DNA from: Oceanobacillus iheyensis HTE831
GTDB lineage: Bacteria > Bacillota > Bacilli > Bacillales > Amphibacillaceae
Length of the DNA stretch: 64,000 nucleotides
Assembly (NCBI RefSeq): GCF_000011245.1
Contig: NC_004193.1
Location: forward strand, 2,892,501-2,956,500
Direction: 5' to 3'
The position numbers were made by a program, and so were the translations under genes. Of this stretch, positions 26,102-37,304 are shown one piece after another; within the stretch, counting starts at the first letter, position 1, and each line of letters opens with the position of its first letter. Under the pieces are notes generated by a model that saw only the letters and a list, made by a program, of their open reading frames with translations, was not told the DNA's origin and did no database searches.

Positions 26102-27464
26102 ATCGAACGAATGCTGGTTTTTTACTATCAAACTTCCATCCCTTAATTAAATATTGCATAGCTTTCGCATCATCTCTTACACCCAAATTATTATTAACAT
26201 ATAATTGGTGAGCTTTTTCTACCTTTTCCATATCAAGTTCTATTCCTAATCCTGGTGTTTTAGGTACTTTTACTTTGCCATCTTTAATTTGGAATGGATT
26301 TTTGGTTAGACCTTGGCCATCTTGCCATATCCAATGTGTATCAATTGCTGTGATATTACCGGGTGCTGCTGCAGCTACATGTGTAAACATGGCAAGTGAG
26401 ATATCAAAATGATTATTGGAATGTGAACCCCAAGTTAAGCCCCACTCATGGCATAATTGTGCGACACGCACAGATCCTTGCATCGTCCAGAAATGTGGAT
26501 CTGCTAAAGGAATATCTACGGCATTTAGTTGAATAGCATGCCCCATTTGTCGCCAATCGGTCGCAATCATATTGGTTGCAGTCGCCAGTCCAGTAGCTTT
26601 ACGAAACTCTGCCATCACTTCCCGTGCAGAATAGCTTCCCTCTGAACCGCATGGGTCCTCAGCATATGCCAAAATATCGTGTTTATCTTTGCAGAGGCGA
26701 ATGGCATCTTCAAGCAGCCAACCTCCGTTTGGATCAAGTGTGATTCTGGCGTTAGGAAACTTTTCTTTTAATGCAATAATAGCTTCCATTTCTTCTTCGC
26801 CTCGAAGCACACCTCCTTTAAGTTTAAAATCCTTAAAACCATATCTTTTATGTGCAGCTTCTGCTAATCGCACGATCGACTCCGGAGTTAATGCCTCTTC
26901 ATGACGTAATCGGAACCATTCATCCTGGGCATTTTCATCACTTTCATAAGGTAAATCTGTTTGATTACGGTCACCGACATAGAATAGATAACCTAACATT
27001 TCTACTTCTTCGCGCTGTCTACCTTCCCCTAACAATGAAGCAACAGGAACCTCTAGGAACTTTCCAAGTAAATCAAGCAGGGAACTTTCCAGTGCAGTAA
27101 CTGCATGAATAGTCGTTCGTAAATCAAATGTTTGATTACCTCTTCCACCTTGGTCGCGATTTCCGAACTTTATTCTTATTTCATTTAATATGTCTTTATA
27201 TTCTCCTATTTTTCTTTGTAGAACTAGACTTTTCGTATCCTCTAAAGTTTGTCTTATCGGTTCTCCACCTGGCACCTCACCTACGCCAATATTTCCGGCA
27301 CTATCTTTGAGAATTACAATATTTCTTGTAAAAAAAGCACTATGTGCACCGCTTAAATTAAGTAGCATGCTATCTTTTCCAGCTACAGGTATAACACGCA
27401 TCTCTTGAATGATTGGAGTGTGTACTGTTATATTTTTGTTTTCATCAATCGTTTGCTGCCCCAT
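26100..27464 (-). CDS. gudD: D-glucarate dehydratase
   Basis: A 454-residue enolase-superfamily enzyme that dehydrates D-glucarate to 5-dehydro-4-deoxyglucarate. Visible sites: the K-x-K base motif in [10 protein letters not shown] near 213, metal ligands in [16 protein letters not shown] and [10 protein letters not shown], and the catalytic His in GSHSNNHFD near 355. The N-terminal [16 protein letters not shown] and [10 protein letters not shown] are typical of GudD. Length matches the family. It lies behind the tctBAC transporter genes and completes a glucarate pathway with the dehydratase and dehydrogenase at 30.8-33.3 kb. Confidence 0.93.
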   Translation of the reverse strand: MGQQTIDENKNITVHTPIIQEMRVIPVAGKDSMLLNLSGAHSAFFTRNIVILKDSAGNIGVGEVPGGEPIRQTLEDTKSLVLQRKIGEYKDILNEIRIKFGNRDQGGRGNQTFDLRTTIHAVTALESSLLDLLGKFLEVPVASLLGEGRQREEVEMLGYLFYVGDRNQTDLPYESDENAQDEWFRLRHEEALTPESIVRLAEAAHKRYGFKDFKLKGGVLRGEEEMEAIIALKEKFPNARITLDPNGGWLLEDAIRLCKDKHDILAYAEDPCGSEGSYSAREVMAEFRKATGLATATNMIATDWRQMGHAIQLNAVDIPLADPHFWTMQGSVRVAQLCHEWGLTWGSHSNNHFDISLAMFTHVAAAAPGNITAIDTHWIWQDGQGLTKNPFQIKDGKVKVPKTPGLGIELDMEKVEKAHQLYVNNNLGVRDDAKAMQYLIKGWKFDSKKPAFVR

Positions 27465-27526
27465 ACGCCTACCTCCTCCATTTATTTATCTATTTTATAT
27501 ATCCTTGTAAATACATCTCTCCGACT

Positions 27527-27562
27527 AAAAAACAAGAGGACCGTCTGCGAACATGACAGTCC
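27527..27562 (-). terminator. Terminator between tctC and gudD
   Basis: On the minus strand GGACTGTC and GACGGTCC (27538-27562) form an eight-position stem with one mismatch, followed by TCTTGTTTTTT. It may reduce transport-gene transcripts entering gudD. Confidence 0.65.
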
Positions 27563-27572
27563 CGCTAAATAA

Positions 27573-28571
27573 TTAATTGTTACTATTTTCATGTAGAGCT
27601 TTATATTCTTCTGTCAATGATTCAAAATGCGCTTGTAAATCCTTTGGTGACATATAATCAGAATTTACAAGATGTGGATCTAGTTCAGCTTTAAAATCAG
27701 GATTATTCGATACATTTTCCAATGCACTTGAAAATTTTTCTACAACCTCTTCAGGTGTGTCTTTAGGGAATGCCCAGAAGAAGAATTTATCAAATGAAAT
27801 ATCAACGCCTTCTTCTTTAAATGTAGGAACATCTGGAGCACCTTCTAATCGCTCATCTGCCATAATACCTAATGCTTTAAAGTCCCCTGATTTAATGTAT
27901 TCCTGTACTAATCCTAACTGTGTAGGAACTATATCAATTTGTTTCCCGAGCAACGCTTTTACCTTTTCCGCTGCTCCCCCAACATCTACAATATTAAACT
28001 GTGTACCAGTAGCCTCTTGGAAAGCAAGTAATTGCAGATGTGTAAAGGCACCTGTTTCTGTTGCGATGGAGATCTCACCAGGATTCTCCTTAGCTGCTTC
28101 GATAAGTGACTCTAAATCTGTGTATTCTGACTCAGCATGTACAATGAACGCATTACCTAAATCTTGAATAGAAGCACCCGCTAATTGATAATCCTCATAA
28201 CTAAAATCAGCTAATTCTAACAAGCTATTAATTATCAAAGAGTTATGAAAAGCTAAAACCGTATATCCATCTGAATTTGCATCCAGCACTTGTTTTGTTC
28301 CTACCGTACCACCTGCCCCATTAACATTGGAGACAACCACGTCGGTTCCTAATTCTTCACTTAAATATTCAGCTGTAATGCGTGTGTTTCTATCTGTATC
28401 TCCACCTGCTCCGGCTGGCACTACCACCTGAATTGGCTTATTTGGGTAGTCTCCAGAACTACTGTCTGCTCCAGCTTCACCATTTTCATTATTGGAATTA
28501 CAGGCCGCCATTACCAAAATAACAAGTAACAAAAATCCCATCATTATCAATTTTCTGATATTATTCTTCAT
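27573..28571 (-). CDS. Tripartite tricarboxylate transporter binding lipoprotein (TctC/Bug family)
   Basis: A 332-residue extracytoplasmic protein. The signal ends at a lipobox-like MAAC (Cys near 24), followed by a low-complexity acidic linker. The Bug fold is recognised from YPNKPIQVVVPAGAGGDTDR near residue 45, VVSNVNGAGGTVGTKQVL and FTHLQLLAFQEATG. It captures organic acids and delivers them to TctA/TctB. In this cluster glucarate or galactarate is the expected cargo, taking the place of the MFS carrier GudP of other bacteria. That is inference from context. Confidence 0.9.
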   Translation of the reverse strand: MKNNIRKLIMMGFLLLVILVMAACNSNNENGEAGADSSSGDYPNKPIQVVVPAGAGGDTDRNTRITAEYLSEELGTDVVVSNVNGAGGTVGTKQVLDANSDGYTVLAFHNSLIINSLLELADFSYEDYQLAGASIQDLGNAFIVHAESEYTDLESLIEAAKENPGEISIATETGAFTHLQLLAFQEATGTQFNIVDVGGAAEKVKALLGKQIDIVPTQLGLVQEYIKSGDFKALGIMADERLEGAPDVPTFKEEGVDISFDKFFFWAFPKDTPEEVVEKFSSALENVSNNPDFKAELDPHLVNSDYMSPKDLQAHFESLTEEYKALHENSNN

Positions 28572-28602
28572 AAAAAATTCTCCTCCTCATTCTTTTTACA
28601 AT

Positions 28603-30123
28603 TTAACTCGCCAGACTGTTTGAATCTTCTTCCTCTTTTTTCGATTTGTACGTTTTGAAAGCACTAAAGACAACAGACAATACTGCAATAATTAGAAATG
28701 TTGCAGCTATCGGTGAAGTTAAGAATGGTATAAAGTCACCTCCGGTTAGTTGTAATCCCCTTCTAAGATTGACCTCCAAAATAGGTCCTAAAATAAAACC
28801 TAAGATAAGAGGAGTGAGTGGAAATTTTGCTTTTATCATGATGTAGCCAATAATTCCGAAGAATAAAAGCGCATAAGCATCAAATAGACGATTATTTACA
28901 CCAAAAGCTCCTACTACACAAAGTGCAATGATAACAGGATACAGATAATGCCTTGGTATACTCAATAATCGAACAAACCCTCTCATACCTGCATATAAGA
29001 AAATCAACATAAAAATATTTGCTATAATTAATGCTGCAAAAATCCCATATACAATCGGGCCATTTTGTTCAAAAAGTAGTGGTCCTGGTTGCAATCCATG
29101 TATCACAAGTCCGCCAAGTAACATCGCAGTAACTGTATCGCCCGGGATTCCAAGTGAAATTAATGGAACAAGCGCACCACCAACCGCAGCATTATTTGCA
29201 GTTTCTGAAGCAACCACACCATCATCTATACCTTTCCCATATTCATCTGGGTTTTTAGATTGTCTTTTGGCGGTAACATAGGCGATGATATTTGCAGTTC
29301 CTCCACCGATGCCTGGTAAAATACCGATCCCTACACCAATAAATGCAGAACGTATGAAATTCCAGGCTTGTTTTATAAAGGTAATTGGAGAAAATCCTAA
29401 CCCTTTAATCTTGTAATTTTGAATCTTATCTTGATTTATTTTATTTTTCTTTCGTTCCTCAATCACTTTAAGCATTTCTGAAATGGCAAAAAGTCCAATT
29501 AATACCGGAAGTAAATTAAATCCTGCATCCAGCGCGTCTAATCCGAAAGTATATCTCGGAAAAGAATCAATTGGTGCCGCTCCGACAAAAGCAAATGTAA
29601 GACCTAGTAAAGCACTAATTAGCCCTTTTACTAGGGATCCTTCTGACAAACTAGAAATTAGAGTTAAAGCAAAAATTGTTATCGCAAAGTATTCAAATGG
29701 CCCAAAGTTAAGTGCAAATTTTGCTAATGGCGGCGATACTAAAACTAGAATAATGATACTCAATAAACCACCAAGAAACGAAAACATGATAGAAAGCCCA
29801 AATGCTCTACCAGCTAACCCTTTTTGTGCCATCGGATAACCATCAAAAGTTGTGGATATAGAAGAAGGTGTTCCTGGAAGTTTCAACAAAATGGCAGGGA
29901 TCATTCCCCCAGAAACCCCTCCTATGTATAACCCCATTAATAACGCCATGCCATTACTTGGTCCCATCCCAAATGAAATTGGTAAACAAATAGCAACTGC
30001 CATAGTTGCGGTTAATCCAGGAATAGAACCGAAGATAAGTCCTAAGATAACTCCAGCCATGATAATTACTATTGATTCAATCGAAAACATAAGTGAAAAG
30101 CCTTCTACGATTGTTTGAAACAT
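28603..30123 (-). CDS. Tripartite tricarboxylate transporter large permease (TctA)
   Basis: A 506-residue membrane protein with about 12 helices. The conserved TctA stretches are present: GLIFGSIPGLTATMAVAI (about 25-42), GGVSGGMIPAILLKLPGTPSS near 68-90 and the second repeat GVGIGILPGIGGGTAN near 265. It is 12 bases behind tctB and 31 bases before tctC, so one transcript is likely. The charged tail faces the cytosol. Confidence 0.93.
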   Translation of the reverse strand: MFQTIVEGFSLMFSIESIVIIMAGVILGLIFGSIPGLTATMAVAICLPISFGMGPSNGMALLMGLYIGGVSGGMIPAILLKLPGTPSSISTTFDGYPMAQKGLAGRAFGLSIMFSFLGGLLSIIILVLVSPPLAKFALNFGPFEYFAITIFALTLISSLSEGSLVKGLISALLGLTFAFVGAAPIDSFPRYTFGLDALDAGFNLLPVLIGLFAISEMLKVIEERKKNKINQDKIQNYKIKGLGFSPITFIKQAWNFIRSAFIGVGIGILPGIGGGTANIIAYVTAKRQSKNPDEYGKGIDDGVVASETANNAAVGGALVPLISLGIPGDTVTAMLLGGLVIHGLQPGPLLFEQNGPIVYGIFAALIIANIFMLIFLYAGMRGFVRLLSIPRHYLYPVIIALCVVGAFGVNNRLFDAYALLFFGIIGYIMIKAKFPLTPLILGFILGPILEVNLRRGLQLTGGDFIPFLTSPIAATFLIIAVLSVVFSAFKTYKSKKEEEDSNSLAS

Positions 30124-30134
30124 ACAAGCACCTC

Positions 30135-30632
30135 CTATCCCAAAATTCCTGCTGGCAGCATAAGAAAGAATACATTCTTAAATACCCAATAAACAGATAC
30201 AGACACAACAATAGATACAATAGCAAACTTTATAGGACTTCTCTTTTCAGGAGTTGAGATTAAATAAATTTGAATAAATAGATACCCGGCAGTTGAAAGT
30301 AGAAATCCTAAAAACGGAATAAGGATCAGATAAACCGCTATTAATACTAGTGAGATAAGAACTAGTGTATAATCGAGTTTCTCCTTCACTTTCTTTTGTT
30401 CACCTGTCATTTCTTCTTTTAATTTCTTCTCTTTTCTCCATTTAGTTAAAGCGCTTACAAAGAAAATGCCACTAAGAATAAACAATGCTATAGCAACCAC
30501 TTGAGGTAAAAAATCTGACCCAATCTTCGACGCAGATATTTGCTTAAATGACAATGTGGAAGTATATAATACGATGGATAGTACGATTAAGAATAAAGCA
30601 GAGTACAGGTCCACTAGCTTATTTTCATGCAA
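30135..30632 (-). CDS. Tripartite tricarboxylate transporter small permease (TctB)
   Basis: A 165-residue membrane protein with four helices and a Lys/Glu-rich loop between helices two and three. The start MHENKLVDLYSALFLIVLSIVLY is typical for TctB. It is first in a tctB-tctA-tctC order. The upstream 224-base gap contains no clear terminator, so expression could continue from the aldehyde dehydrogenase gene or start fresh. Confidence 0.85.
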   Translation of the reverse strand: MHENKLVDLYSALFLIVLSIVLYTSTLSFKQISASKIGSDFLPQVVAIALFILSGIFFVSALTKWRKEKKLKEEMTGEQKKVKEKLDYTLVLISLVLIAVYLILIPFLGFLLSTAGYLFIQIYLISTPEKRSPIKFAIVSIVVSVSVYWVFKNVFFLMLPAGILG

Positions 30633-30766
30633 TTGTATCTCATCCCTTCAATGATTCTTAAGATAACGGAGCTTAGATGTGCAATAGGTAATTCGAAGTG
30701 TGCTGAGAATAGTCGGTAAGCTTCCGGATCCACTCGCATCAGAAGCTCACCAAAACATCCTCCCAC

Positions 30767-30785
30767 TGTACTTATATTACGTACA
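30767..30785. promoter_or_regulatory. Dyad in the gap before tctB
   Basis: TGTAC (30767-30771) and GTACA (30781-30785) are separated by TTATATTAC. It is the only ordered sequence seen in the 30633-30856 gap besides an AAGCTTC/GAAGCTC pair at about 30718-30757. It may be an operator; nothing identifies the protein. Confidence 0.3.
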
Positions 30786-30856
30786 CTTCACCCAATTATC
30801 AGTCAACTTTCGTCATCCTGAGTCAACCACTTTCTTACATCAGAGCTCCCTAATGA

Positions 30857-32323
30857 CTACTTAATAAATACTGTCTTAATCGAAGTGAAAAATTCTATCG
30901 CTGCTTTACCTTGTTCTCTTGAGTGAGAACTAGAGCTTTTCATTCCGCCGAATGGTGCTTGTAATTCTACACCCGCTGTTTCTGCATTCACTCTGACTAA
31001 GCCTACCTCAATGTCATCGATAAATGTTAACATTTTTCTAATATTTTCCGTGAAAACAGCAGCACTTAAACCATATTCTGTATCATTAGCTAATTTCATC
31101 GCTTCTTCAAATGTTTCTACTTTAATGAGAGCAAGCACTGGGCCGAAGATTTCTTCTTGAGCTATTGTCATATCATTCGTAACATCTTCAAACACAGTTG
31201 GTTCAACAAAGTTACCATCCTTGTGCTCAGCATCTGTTAGACGATGCCCACCAGTTAATAAAGTAGCCCCTTCTTCTTTTCCTTTTTTAATATAGTGAAG
31301 TACTGTTTCCAGTTGTGATTCGCTTACACTTGGCCCCATCCAATTTCCATCTTCTAAACCATTACCAACCGTTAAAGCTTGTATTTGCGTTAGTAATTTT
31401 TCTTTAAAGGCATCATATACCGAACGTTGAACGATTACACGACTTGTTGCCGTACACTTTTGACCAGTGGAACTTAAACCACCACTGATAGTAGCCTTAA
31501 CAGCTAAATCTAGATCGGCATCGTCTGCCACAATAACTGGGTTCTTTCCACCCATTTCAAGCTGATATTTTGCTCCTCTAGCTAAAGCAGTCTGTCCAAT
31601 ATGTTTTCCAGTTTGGTCTGAGCCAGTAAAGGTAACTCCGTTTACATCCGGATGCTCTGCAATTCTATTTCCAACAATCGATCCTGAACCAGTCACCATA
31701 TTGACAACTCCATCAGGAAGCTCTGCATCAGCAAAACATTCCATGACTTTAGCTGCCGTAGCTGCTGCCTCTGTTGCTGGCTTGATTACCACTGTATTTC
31801 CATAAATGAGAGCAGGAGCCATTTTCCAAATTGGAATAGCAACTGGGAAATTCCATGGTGTAATTACTCCAACTACACCTAAAGGAGTTCGTGTCGTATA
31901 CATAATCCCACTACTATCTGTAGAAGGAATGACATCCCCGACTTCTCTTAATCCTTCTCCTGCATAGTAACGAAGGATAGCTACGCCTCTAGCCGTTTCA
32001 CCTTTAGCTTCCGGTAATGTTTTTCCCATTTCTCTGGTTAAGGTTTCTGCTACATCGTCCAGACGACTTTCTAAAATATTAGCAACCTTATAAAGATAGT
32101 TTCCTCTTTCATTTCCAGATAGTTTCCTCCAACTTTCTTTTGCTGACTTTGCAGATGCAATAGCCTCATTTACATCATCGATAGTCGACCGTTGAATAAC
32201 TCCTACAACATCATTTTTATCTGCAGGATTTAGAACTTCCTTCGTTTCTCCACCTTCAGAAGACTTCCATCTCCCATTTATGAAATTCAAGTATGACTGT
32301 TTATCTGTTTTTAACATATCCAT
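30857..32323 (-). CDS. 2,5-dioxovalerate (alpha-ketoglutarate semialdehyde) dehydrogenase
   Basis: A 488-residue NAD(P)-dependent aldehyde dehydrogenase. The catalytic Cys is in [11 protein letters not shown] near residue 290, the Glu in QLEMGGKNP near 256, and the cofactor loop in [12 protein letters not shown] near 230. The N-terminal [21 protein letters not shown] resembles B. subtilis YcbD. It is 22 bases behind the KDG dehydratase gene, whose product is 2,5-dioxovalerate, so the assignment to the last glucarate step (giving 2-oxoglutarate) is well supported by context. Confidence 0.88.
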   Translation of the reverse strand: MDMLKTDKQSYLNFINGRWKSSEGGETKEVLNPADKNDVVGVIQRSTIDDVNEAIASAKSAKESWRKLSGNERGNYLYKVANILESRLDDVAETLTREMGKTLPEAKGETARGVAILRYYAGEGLREVGDVIPSTDSSGIMYTTRTPLGVVGVITPWNFPVAIPIWKMAPALIYGNTVVIKPATEAAATAAKVMECFADAELPDGVVNMVTGSGSIVGNRIAEHPDVNGVTFTGSDQTGKHIGQTALARGAKYQLEMGGKNPVIVADDADLDLAVKATISGGLSSTGQKCTATSRVIVQRSVYDAFKEKLLTQIQALTVGNGLEDGNWMGPSVSESQLETVLHYIKKGKEEGATLLTGGHRLTDAEHKDGNFVEPTVFEDVTNDMTIAQEEIFGPVLALIKVETFEEAMKLANDTEYGLSAAVFTENIRKMLTFIDDIEVGLVRVNAETAGVELQAPFGGMKSSSSHSREQGKAAIEFFTSIKTVFIK

Positions 32324-32345
32324 CTTCCTTTCTATATTGAATTTA

Positions 32346-33272
32346 TTAAAGGCTTTTCGTTAGATTAGAAGGGTATTTAATTAATGCTTTCTTTAGGATT
32401 TCCTCCAGTTGTTCATAATGCTCTTTCTTTACAGGTGTTACAGGTGGACGCACATTATTACTGTTTATAGGTAAACCAACAATTTCCATGCCTGCCTTAA
32501 TCAAAGAAATCGCATATCCTTTCCCTTGTCTGCGAATTCGGTTAATAGGGAGAATGACTTCTTGGTAAATTTCATTAACCGTTGTTTCATCCCCTTCCAG
32601 TAATGCATCGTAAAATTTTCTTGAAATATGAGGGATATAGTTGGAAATAGCGGATGAATAAGAATCAAATCCTAATGGAATATAAGCTGGCATTGTCACT
32701 TCCGCCATTGGCATTCCGTTTAACCAACCGATTTTGTTACCGATACTTTGTGTGAATTCAATAATATGTTCCATACTTCCATGTCCATCTTTAAAACCTA
32801 CTATTTGTGGTATTTCTACTAATTTTTCTATAGTGTCTAGATTCATGACGACATTATCTCTTTGGTAGACAATAGCATTTAAATCCGTAGATGTAGCAAT
32901 GGAATGTACATATTGATAAATACCTTCTTGCTCTCCATTAATAAGGTAAGCTGGCATAATTAAATATCCATCTACACCATGTTTTTCAGAGAGTTTAGCT
33001 TTGTGTACTGCATCACTGAGATTACCTCCGACACCAGTGTATACAGGCACCTGTCCTTTCACTGTCGATGTAGCAATTTCGATAATAGACTCATATTCCC
33101 CATTTTCCAGTGAATGGTATTCTCCAGCACCACATGCTACAAAAATTGCCTCTAATCCTGAGTCAAGTAAGTACTTGATATTCTGAGATAATGCTAATTC
33201 ATCTATATTCCCTTGGTTATCAAACGGCGTCACAGGGAATCCTAGTATTCCAGTTGGCGCTTTTCTATTCAT
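32346..33272 (-). CDS. 5-dehydro-4-deoxyglucarate dehydratase (KDG dehydratase)
   Basis: A 308-residue class I (Schiff-base) enzyme of the DapA superfamily. It converts 5-dehydro-4-deoxyglucarate to 2,5-dioxovalerate with loss of water and CO2. The family start [11 protein letters not shown] and [13 protein letters not shown] near 50 are characteristic; the catalytic Tyr is in [10 protein letters not shown] near 140 and the Lys in [13 protein letters not shown] near 165. It is 12 bases behind the GntR regulator and directly before the matching dehydrogenase, as in ycbC-ycbD of Bacillus subtilis. Confidence 0.9.
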   Translation of the reverse strand: MNRKAPTGILGFPVTPFDNQGNIDELALSQNIKYLLDSGLEAIFVACGAGEYHSLENGEYESIIEIATSTVKGQVPVYTGVGGNLSDAVHKAKLSEKHGVDGYLIMPAYLINGEQEGIYQYVHSIATSTDLNAIVYQRDNVVMNLDTIEKLVEIPQIVGFKDGHGSMEHIIEFTQSIGNKIGWLNGMPMAEVTMPAYIPLGFDSYSSAISNYIPHISRKFYDALLEGDETTVNEIYQEVILPINRIRRQGKGYAISLIKAGMEIVGLPINSNNVRPPVTPVKKEHYEQLEEILKKALIKYPSNLTKSL

Positions 33273-33284
33273 AAAAATCCTCCT

Positions 33285-33989
33285 CTAATTTTCTTCATTA
33301 TTTGTTTTTCCTAATTTCACACGCTTTCGTACATGATCCAGATGGATATACATGGCACGATGCGCTTCGAATGGATCTCTATCTTTCAGTGCGTCAAAGA
33401 TTGCTTGGTGCTGTTGAATCGTAATATCTATATTTCGATGTTCTTTGGAAATGGTGTAATACATTTTGTAGAAAAAATCCATTAATGGCTCAATAATTCC
33501 AGAAGTTACATTGTTCATTACAGAGGACGTAATGATAGTATGAAATTCTTTATCCATCTCATCATAATTGCCAATATTATTACTCATGTTATAGATGGTT
33601 GTCTCCAGTCGCTGTAACTCTTCCTCTGTTATTTTTTCCGCCGCGAGTGTTACAAATCCAAGTTCCTGCGTCATTCGCGTTTCGATAATCGTTTCTATAT
33701 CATCGGATGATAACGCTAACATAAGACGGAATGGTCGTGTACCAATTTTATCTGAAATATATGTGCCTTCTCTCGATTTCCTTTTGAGTATTCCTAAGGT
33801 TTCCAGAGCACTTAACGCCTCTCTAAGAACTGCCCTACTCACATAAAGCATTTCCATCAATTCATATTCAGATGGTAACTTGTCACCTGGTTTAATTTTT
33901 CCATCAATCAAAAGTTTGATAATCTCATCCATCACCAAGCTTGAAAGCGTATTCTTTTTTATTGACTTTAATTTAATATCTCTACTCAC
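33285..33989 (-). CDS. GntR/FadR-type regulator of the glucarate genes
   Basis: A 234-residue regulator. The GntR winged helix occupies 10-80 (LLIDGKIKPGDKLPSEYELM, then VSRAVLREALSALETLGIL), followed by an FCD ligand domain with its metal-binding His residues (EFHTIITSSVMN near 150, and HRAMYIHLDHV near 215). The start is a GTG at 33989, eight bases after GGAG. A strong promoter and a perfect TTGTCCGACAA operator lie just upstream, and the gene leads into the glucarate enzymes. Self-regulation with glucarate or a product as effector is inferred. Confidence 0.88.
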   Translation of the reverse strand: MSRDIKLKSIKKNTLSSLVMDEIIKLLIDGKIKPGDKLPSEYELMEMLYVSRAVLREALSALETLGILKRKSREGTYISDKIGTRPFRLMLALSSDDIETIIETRMTQELGFVTLAAEKITEEELQRLETTIYNMSNNIGNYDEMDKEFHTIITSSVMNNVTSGIIEPLMDFFYKMYYTISKEHRNIDITIQQHQAIFDALKDRDPFEAHRAMYIHLDHVRKRVKLGKTNNEEN

Positions 33990-34021
33990 TAACCTGTCTC
34001 CTATCCTAAATTCTTACGGAT

Positions 34022-34050
34022 AGTATATAATATTGTTTATTTTCAGTCAA
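34022..34050 (-). promoter_or_regulatory. Strong SigA promoter of the gntR-glucarate operon
   Basis: On the minus strand TTGACT (34045-34050), a 17-base spacer and TATACT (34022-34027). The GntR-type palindrome lies directly upstream of the -35. Confidence 0.75.
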
Positions 34051-34055
34051 ATATA

Positions 34056-34082
34056 TTTTTTATTTGTCCGACAAATAAAAAA
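34056..34082. promoter_or_regulatory. Perfect 27-bp palindrome with a FadR-family operator core
   Basis: The core TTGTC-C-GACAA (34064-34074) fits the TNGTNNNACNA pattern of FadR-type GntR operators. The symmetry extends out through ATTTG/CAAAT to six T and six A residues, all perfectly matched. It is centred about 50 bases upstream of the predicted transcription start of the gntR-type gene. Confidence 0.65.
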
Positions 34083-34093
34083 TAAAATATCCC

Positions 34094-34134
34094 ATGGAAC
34101 AAACTGCTACTATTCTACGTAGCAATTATTCCAT
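34094..34134 (-). terminator. Terminator of the 34-38 kb operon
   Basis: ATGGAA (34094-34099) pairs with TTCCAT (34129-34134) and GCTAC with GTAGC inside. On the minus strand it runs into ATATTTTATTTTTTATTT. It follows the enolase-superfamily gene by 27 bases. Confidence 0.65.
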
Positions 34135-34160
34135 CGCTTGATTTCCTTCTCTATACAGTT

Positions 34161-35342
<1,182 letters not shown>

Positions 35343-35360
35343 TCACCTCTCCTATTAAAA

Positions 35361-36320
35361 TTATGTTGTCACCGGATGAATTAAGTGTTCTGGAGCATTG
35401 CCATTTTTTACTGATATGATTTCATTTGCAGCATCTATTGCCATTTTTTTAAATGCTTCATACGTCTGCGCTCCTAAGTGCGGAGTAACAATCACATTCT
35501 CTAATTTAAATAAAGGATTCTCTTGCTTTGGCGGCTCCTCTTCAAAAACATCCACGCATGCTCCTCTGATTTCTCCGTTCATTAGTGCCTCCACCAGCGC
35601 TTTTTCATCTACGACACCACCACGAGCTGCATTAATTAATATCGCATCTTTTTTCATAATCTGGAATGAATCTTTATGGATAAGGTGATGCGTAGCGCGA
35701 ACATATGGTACATGTAAAGTAACTACATCGGATATTCGCAATAAATCTTCCAATGATTCTGTTAATTCTACGTATGGCTCTACACTTTCCGCAGTCACAT
35801 AAGGATCGAAGACTACGATATTCATTCCTAATCCTAACCTACATTTTTCCGCAATTAACCGGCCGATATTTCCGAAGCCAATAATCCCAACCGTTTTTCC
35901 ATTTAACTCATATCCAAATAGCTGATTGCGGATATCAAAATTCCCAGCACGTACTGCCTCATCAATTGGCAATAAATGTCGCGTACTAGCTAGCATGAAT
36001 GTTAACACAAGTTCTGCCACTGCATTTATATTTGCTGACGGTGTATTCGTAACTTTGATACCGTATTTTGTAGCAGCCTTTACATCAATATTATCCACAC
36101 CAATCCCATGCCTTGCAATAATTTTTAAACGATTGGCATTTTCTAATACCTTTTCGGAATATATTTCCGTTCTAGCAATAATAGCATCAACATCGCTTAC
36201 ATACTCAACAAGTGTAGCTTCATCATGGCTAGGTGGAACAACAATACTAGCACCGTTTTCCTCTAGTAATCTAATTCCTTCTTGTGCAATCTTTTGCGGG
36301 ACTAATACTCGAAATACCAT
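35361..36320 (-). CDS. D-isomer-specific 2-hydroxyacid dehydrogenase (SerA-like)
   Basis: A 319-residue NAD-dependent dehydrogenase. Motifs: KIIARHGIGVDNIDVKAA near 70-87, cofactor motif GFGNIGRLIAEK near 152, the Arg in INAARGGVVDE near 230, Glu in FEEEPP near 260 and His in VTPHLGAQT near 279. It lacks the ACT domain of biosynthetic SerA, so a catabolic role is likelier. It is six bases behind the DapA-type gene and 21 before the enolase-superfamily gene in one operon. Substrate unknown. Confidence 0.82.
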   Translation of the reverse strand: MVFRVLVPQKIAQEGIRLLEENGASIVVPPSHDEATLVEYVSDVDAIIARTEIYSEKVLENANRLKIIARHGIGVDNIDVKAATKYGIKVTNTPSANINAVAELVLTFMLASTRHLLPIDEAVRAGNFDIRNQLFGYELNGKTVGIIGFGNIGRLIAEKCRLGLGMNIVVFDPYVTAESVEPYVELTESLEDLLRISDVVTLHVPYVRATHHLIHKDSFQIMKKDAILINAARGGVVDEKALVEALMNGEIRGACVDVFEEEPPKQENPLFKLENVIVTPHLGAQTYEAFKKMAIDAANEIISVKNGNAPEHLIHPVTT

Positions 36321-36326
36321 TCGCTG

Positions 36327-37241
36327 TCACCTCACCTCTTGCGTATTCCAGCTTTTTAATAGCTCCTCTAACTCTAGTCTATCATTTGGTGATAAAGGAT
36401 TTACCGGTTCCCTAGTAACTCCAGCTCTTAAACCTAATTGTTCCATGGCCTCTTTAATTATTACAACGTTATTGCCATTATTATGTTTGGCTCTTAGATC
36501 TTCAAATGGAACAACATCTTCCCAAACGTCCCATATCTTTTCTTGATTGCCTTCTTCTAATGCTTCCAGTAACGCAAAGGATTTCTGTGGAAAAACATTG
36601 ACCAATCCTGAAGTAAAACCTACTGCCCCAGCATGATAGAAAAATGGTGCCCATTTCTCCGCTGTCCCACAAATAAATGCAACATTACTAGATTTCGGTA
36701 CAGCACGAATTACTTGGGTTACACGTTGAATATCGTTAATTGCATATTTGATTCCAACCAATTTATCTAAAGGTGCTAATTCTTTAATCACATCATCACT
36801 CAAGTGAGCATCTTTAAAGTAAATGATCGATGGAGCATCTAATGCCTCAATAATATTTCTATAGTATTCTACCGCCCCAGCATCGGTAATATAGGGATGA
36901 ACTGGTTGATGAATCATCACACAATCTGCTCCCGAATCGATTGCAGATTTCCCTAATTCTATAGCGGTATCTACAGAATAACCAATACCCGCCACAACCG
37001 TTGCTCGACCGTTTACTAATTCTGTTACTCTAGTTGCTACCTGCTTTGCCTCCTCTATGGTCAGTGCATAAAATTCACCAGTATTTCCATTTGGAACAAT
37101 AACCTCTATTCCATTTTGGAGAAGGAACTCGACATTATCATCCAACCCTTTCCAGTCAATTTCTCTCGTACCTTCTAAAAAAGGAACAATATTAATCCCC
37201 GAAATCGTTGAAAATCGTTTACTAAATTCCCCGTAATCCAT
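36327..37241 (-). CDS. DapA/N-acetylneuraminate-lyase superfamily aldolase or dehydratase
   Basis: A 304-residue Schiff-base enzyme. The substrate loop reads VPNGNTGEFYALT near 48-60 and the Lys lies in LVGIKYAINDIQ near 166. Where DHDPS has YNIPGRT, this protein has IIYFKDAHLSD, so it is not a lysine-pathway enzyme. It resembles the KDG dehydratase/aldolase branch. GGAG precedes the ATG. Inferred role: cleavage or dehydration of a 2-keto-3-deoxy acid made by the enolase-superfamily enzyme of the same operon. Confidence 0.8.
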   Translation of the reverse strand: MDYGEFSKRFSTISGINIVPFLEGTREIDWKGLDDNVEFLLQNGIEVIVPNGNTGEFYALTIEEAKQVATRVTELVNGRATVVAGIGYSVDTAIELGKSAIDSGADCVMIHQPVHPYITDAGAVEYYRNIIEALDAPSIIYFKDAHLSDDVIKELAPLDKLVGIKYAINDIQRVTQVIRAVPKSSNVAFICGTAEKWAPFFYHAGAVGFTSGLVNVFPQKSFALLEALEEGNQEKIWDVWEDVVPFEDLRAKHNNGNNVVIIKEAMEQLGLRAGVTREPVNPLSPNDRLELEELLKSWNTQEVR

Positions 37242-37304
37242 GTTCGCTTCTCTCCTTTATCTTTTAAATTATTTTGCCAGGAAACTATCTAATAAACGCT
37301 TTAT

